Origin: Actinomycetota bacterium
GTDB taxonomy: Bacteria; Actinomycetota; Aquicultoria; Subteraquimicrobiales; UBA9087
Length of the DNA stretch: 7,712 nucleotides
Assembly: GCA_003491635.1 (NCBI GenBank)
Contig: DNCG01000024.1
Coordinates: forward strand, 1-7,712
Direction of reading: 5' to 3'
The translations under genes were made by a program, and so were the position numbers. Below are positions 6,577 through 7,712 of the stretch, in pieces. Below the pieces are notes generated by a model, which had not been told where the DNA came from, did no database searches, and saw only the letters and a program-made list of their open reading frames with translations. Positions within the stretch are counted from its first letter, which is position 1. Each line of letters opens with the position of its first letter.

Positions 6577-7548
6577 CTAATCGAACAACTCGGGATGAAT
6601 AAACTTGGCTACTTCCACAAGACCATCGACGATCCTTGGGCCCGCTCTAAACACCAGGTTCTCATCGCCTATCACATAAACCCTTCCACTTTTGACAGCC
6701 GAGATACCTTCCCAGCCCTTTCTCTCCTTGATCTTTCCGGGACTTCCCATGCTACCCTCGGTGGCTATGATAACCTCGGGGTCCCTGTTCACCAACTCCT
6801 CTAAACTATACTTGGGATACCGCTCCGCGGCATCAGCCGCTATGTTCTTACCCCCAGCAATGGTAATGATGTCATACACGAAAGTACCTGGACCAGCGGT
6901 CATTATGGGGTCGTTCCAAACTTCATAATAGACCAGCGGCTTCTTCTCATCGGAAAGCCCGGCCACTTTCTTTTTCACATCATCAATCTTCTTCCTCATC
7001 TTAGTAACTAAGGATTCGGCGGCTTCCTCCTCCCCGGTTAGCTTCCCGATGACCTCAATGTTACCCAGGACATCGCCAATGCTCTTGGGATCGAGGACGA
7101 AGACCTTGAGATTAACCTTTTCAAGATCACCCAAAATCTTCTGGTGCATCCCAGTGGCCAAAACGAGGTCCGGCTTGAGTTCAACTATCTTCTCCACATT
7201 GGGATCGCTGAACCCGCCGATCTTTTCCTTAGACTTCGCTTCTTCGGGATAATCGCAAAAATCAGTTACTCCCACTATTTTGTCGCCCAGCCCAAGAGCG
7301 AATGATATCTCTGTATTGCTGGGAGCAAGGGAGACTATCCTTTCTGGTTTCTCTTTAACTTCAACTTCTCTTCTAGCATCGTCCATAAGCTTGAGAGGAA
7401 AGGCAGTTCTTCCAACTTTCTCTTCTGTCTTTACCTCACTGGGCTTAGTCTCCACTTTGCTCAATGACCTACAGCCTACAGCCATCGATACCATTAGAAG
7501 GCTCACAAGAAAGATTGCGAGCACCTTCGACTTCGATAGTCTACTCAC
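6577..7548 (-). CDS. btuF: Corrinoid (B12) ABC transporter substrate-binding lipoprotein
   Basis: Captures cobalamin or other corrinoids outside the membrane and delivers them to the BtuCD importer. The 323-residue product begins with a lipoprotein signal: basic start, hydrophobic stretch at 8-22 and lipobox AVGC with the acceptor Cys26. A Lys/Glu-rich linker (27-65) would tether it to the membrane. The mature part is a class III periplasmic-binding-protein fold: lobe 1 from about 68 with RIVSLAPSNTE, then TDFCDYP and IVELKPDLVLA, a long connecting helix at about 156-196, and lobe 2 with AGGKNI and DPEVIIAT. These match E. coli BtuF segment by segment. Siderophore and haem binders share this fold. 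The riboswitch and the downstream cob genes point to corrinoids. The start is GTG at 7548, behind GAGGAGGAG. It is the first gene of the operon, 6 to 21 nt before btuC depending on that gene's start. Confidence 0.92.
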   Translation of the reverse strand: MSRLSKSKVLAIFLVSLLMVSMAVGCRSLSKVETKPSEVKTEEKVGRTAFPLKLMDDARREVEVKEKPERIVSLAPSNTEISFALGLGDKIVGVTDFCDYPEEAKSKEKIGGFSDPNVEKIVELKPDLVLATGMHQKILGDLEKVNLKVFVLDPKSIGDVLGNIEVIGKLTGEEEAAESLVTKMRKKIDDVKKKVAGLSDEKKPLVYYEVWNDPIMTAGPGTFVYDIITIAGGKNIAADAAERYPKYSLEELVNRDPEVIIATEGSMGSPGKIKERKGWEGISAVKSGRVYVIGDENLVFRAGPRIVDGLVEVAKFIHPELFD

Positions 7549-7554
7549 AAGAAT

Positions 7555-7563
7555 CTCCTCCTC
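7555..7563 (-). promoter_or_regulatory. Ribosome-binding site of btuF
   Basis: GAGGAGGAG on the minus strand, a strong Shine-Dalgarno sequence, is separated by a 6-nt spacer from a GTG start at 7548. It fixes the non-ATG start of btuF. It lies well clear of the terminator, so control appears to act on transcription and not by covering this site. Confidence 0.85.
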
Positions 7564-7590
7564 ATTTCAAAATCTCAAAAACCTCAAGCC

Positions 7591-7620
7591 AAAAACAAAA
7601 ACCTCAGCCTTTCGCTGAGG
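7591..7620 (-). terminator. Rho-independent terminator in the btuF leader
   Basis: On the minus strand a 7-bp GC-rich stem (CCTCAGC at 7620-7614 with GCTGAGG at 7608-7602) closes a 5-nt loop GAAAG. It is followed by TTTTTGTTTTT (7601-7591). It stands between the B12 box and the btuF ribosome-binding site, where the expression platform of a transcription-terminating riboswitch should be. It is therefore taken as the off-switch of the operon and not as the end of an upstream gene. Confidence 0.9.
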
Positions 7621-7624
7621 ATCG

Positions 7625-7639
7625 TCAAGTCTTTTGCAT
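7625..7639 (-). other. Possible 4-codon leader ORF in the riboswitch leader
   Basis: An ATG at 7639 opens a minimal frame (Met-Gln-Lys-Thr, then TGA). It is preceded at 7652-7647 by GAGGTG with a 7-nt spacer, a good Shine-Dalgarno arrangement. The frame ends 4 nt before the terminator hairpin. The GAGGTG may instead belong to a structural element that commonly follows B12 boxes, and so short a frame can arise by chance. I list it because position and spacing are tidy, not because translation is shown. Confidence 0.15.
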
Positions 7640-7670
7640 TTTCTCTCACCTCGCTCCACGAAGGCATTTA

Positions 7671-7676
7671 CTCAGC
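7671..7676 (-). promoter_or_regulatory. Candidate antiterminator segment
   Basis: The minus-strand hexamer GCTGAG lies immediately after the B12 box and is perfectly complementary to CTCAGC (7619-7614) in the 5' arm of the downstream terminator. In riboswitches of this class, the strand after the box often belongs to the closing helix P1. If so here, ligand binding would hold this segment in P1 and let the terminator form, while the ligand-free RNA could pair it with the terminator arm. The P1 partner is outside the window, so the switch mechanism is inferred. Confidence 0.4.
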
Positions 7677-7712
7677 TCCAGGTCGGTCTCCTGACTCCCG
7701 ATTCATCCTACT
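7671..7712 (-). promoter_or_regulatory. Cobalamin riboswitch, 3' part only (cut by window edge)
   Basis: The minus strand at 7696-7678 reads AGTCAGGAGACCGACCTGG, a near-perfect B12 box, the conserved 3' signature of adenosylcobalamin aptamers. It is preceded by GTAGGATGAATCGGG, which also matches the usual sequence just before the box. The 5' part of the aptamer (roughly 150 nt or more) and the promoter lie beyond position 7712 and cannot be checked. It sits 130 nt upstream of btuF and is followed by an intrinsic terminator, so ligand binding should repress the whole operon by premature termination. All downstream genes concern cobalamin uptake and synthesis, which agrees. Identity is confident; the left boundary (7671) is approximate. 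Confidence 0.93.

Noticed and set aside
7280..7618. Plus-strand open frame of 112 codons opposite btuF and its leader
   Set aside because: It runs through the signal-peptide region and terminator of btuF on the opposite strand; Ser/Leu-rich shadow composition and no known motifs.

Overview
The window holds one uninterrupted minus-strand gene cluster for cobalamin (vitamin B12) uptake and the late, nucleotide-loop part of corrinoid synthesis. Read 5' to 3' on the minus strand (right to left), it starts with the 3' part of a cobalamin riboswitch cut by the window edge (about 7671-7712). A leader with an intrinsic terminator follows (7591-7620). The seven genes come next: btuF (lipoprotein corrinoid-binding protein), btuC (permease), a btuD-type ATPase carrying an extra C-terminal domain, cobU, cobQ/cbiP, cbiB and cobD. 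The last gene ends at 47, and positions 1-46 show neither a terminator nor a gene I can support, so the transcript may run on past the window.

The host is a bacterium: the control element is a cobalamin riboswitch with a rho-independent terminator, genes have Shine-Dalgarno sites, and BtuF has a lipobox. Moderate GC, many Lys/Glu residues, TTG and GTG starts and a single operon joining uptake to late synthesis resemble anaerobic or thermophilic Firmicutes or deep-branching Actinobacteria. This is inference, and I cannot name the genus.

The products fit one pathway. BtuF captures corrinoids outside the membrane, and BtuC with the BtuD ATPase imports them. CobQ amidates adenosylcobyrinic acid a,c-diamide to adenosylcobyric acid. 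CobD decarboxylates threonine phosphate to aminopropanol phosphate, which CbiB attaches to cobyric acid. CobU then activates the resulting cobinamide (phosphate) to GDP-cobinamide. CobS, an adenosyltransferase, lower-ligand genes and corrin-ring genes are not in the window. The riboswitch would shut off the whole set when cobalamin is plentiful.

Genes are tightly packed: four junctions are overlaps or gaps of 8 nt or less in the starts listed by reading frame, and two show 4-nt-type stop/start overlaps. The exception is a 135-nt gap between cobU and cobQ (3585-3719). Several starts are best moved inward to TTG or ATG codons placed correctly behind Shine-Dalgarno sites. The points most worth a second look are the uncharacterised C-terminal domain on the BtuD ATPase, a CobU P-loop ending in GKG instead of GKS/T, and a leader whose terminator half is duplicated and can pair with a segment next to the B12 box. 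I saw no mobile elements, CRISPR arrays, tRNA or rRNA.
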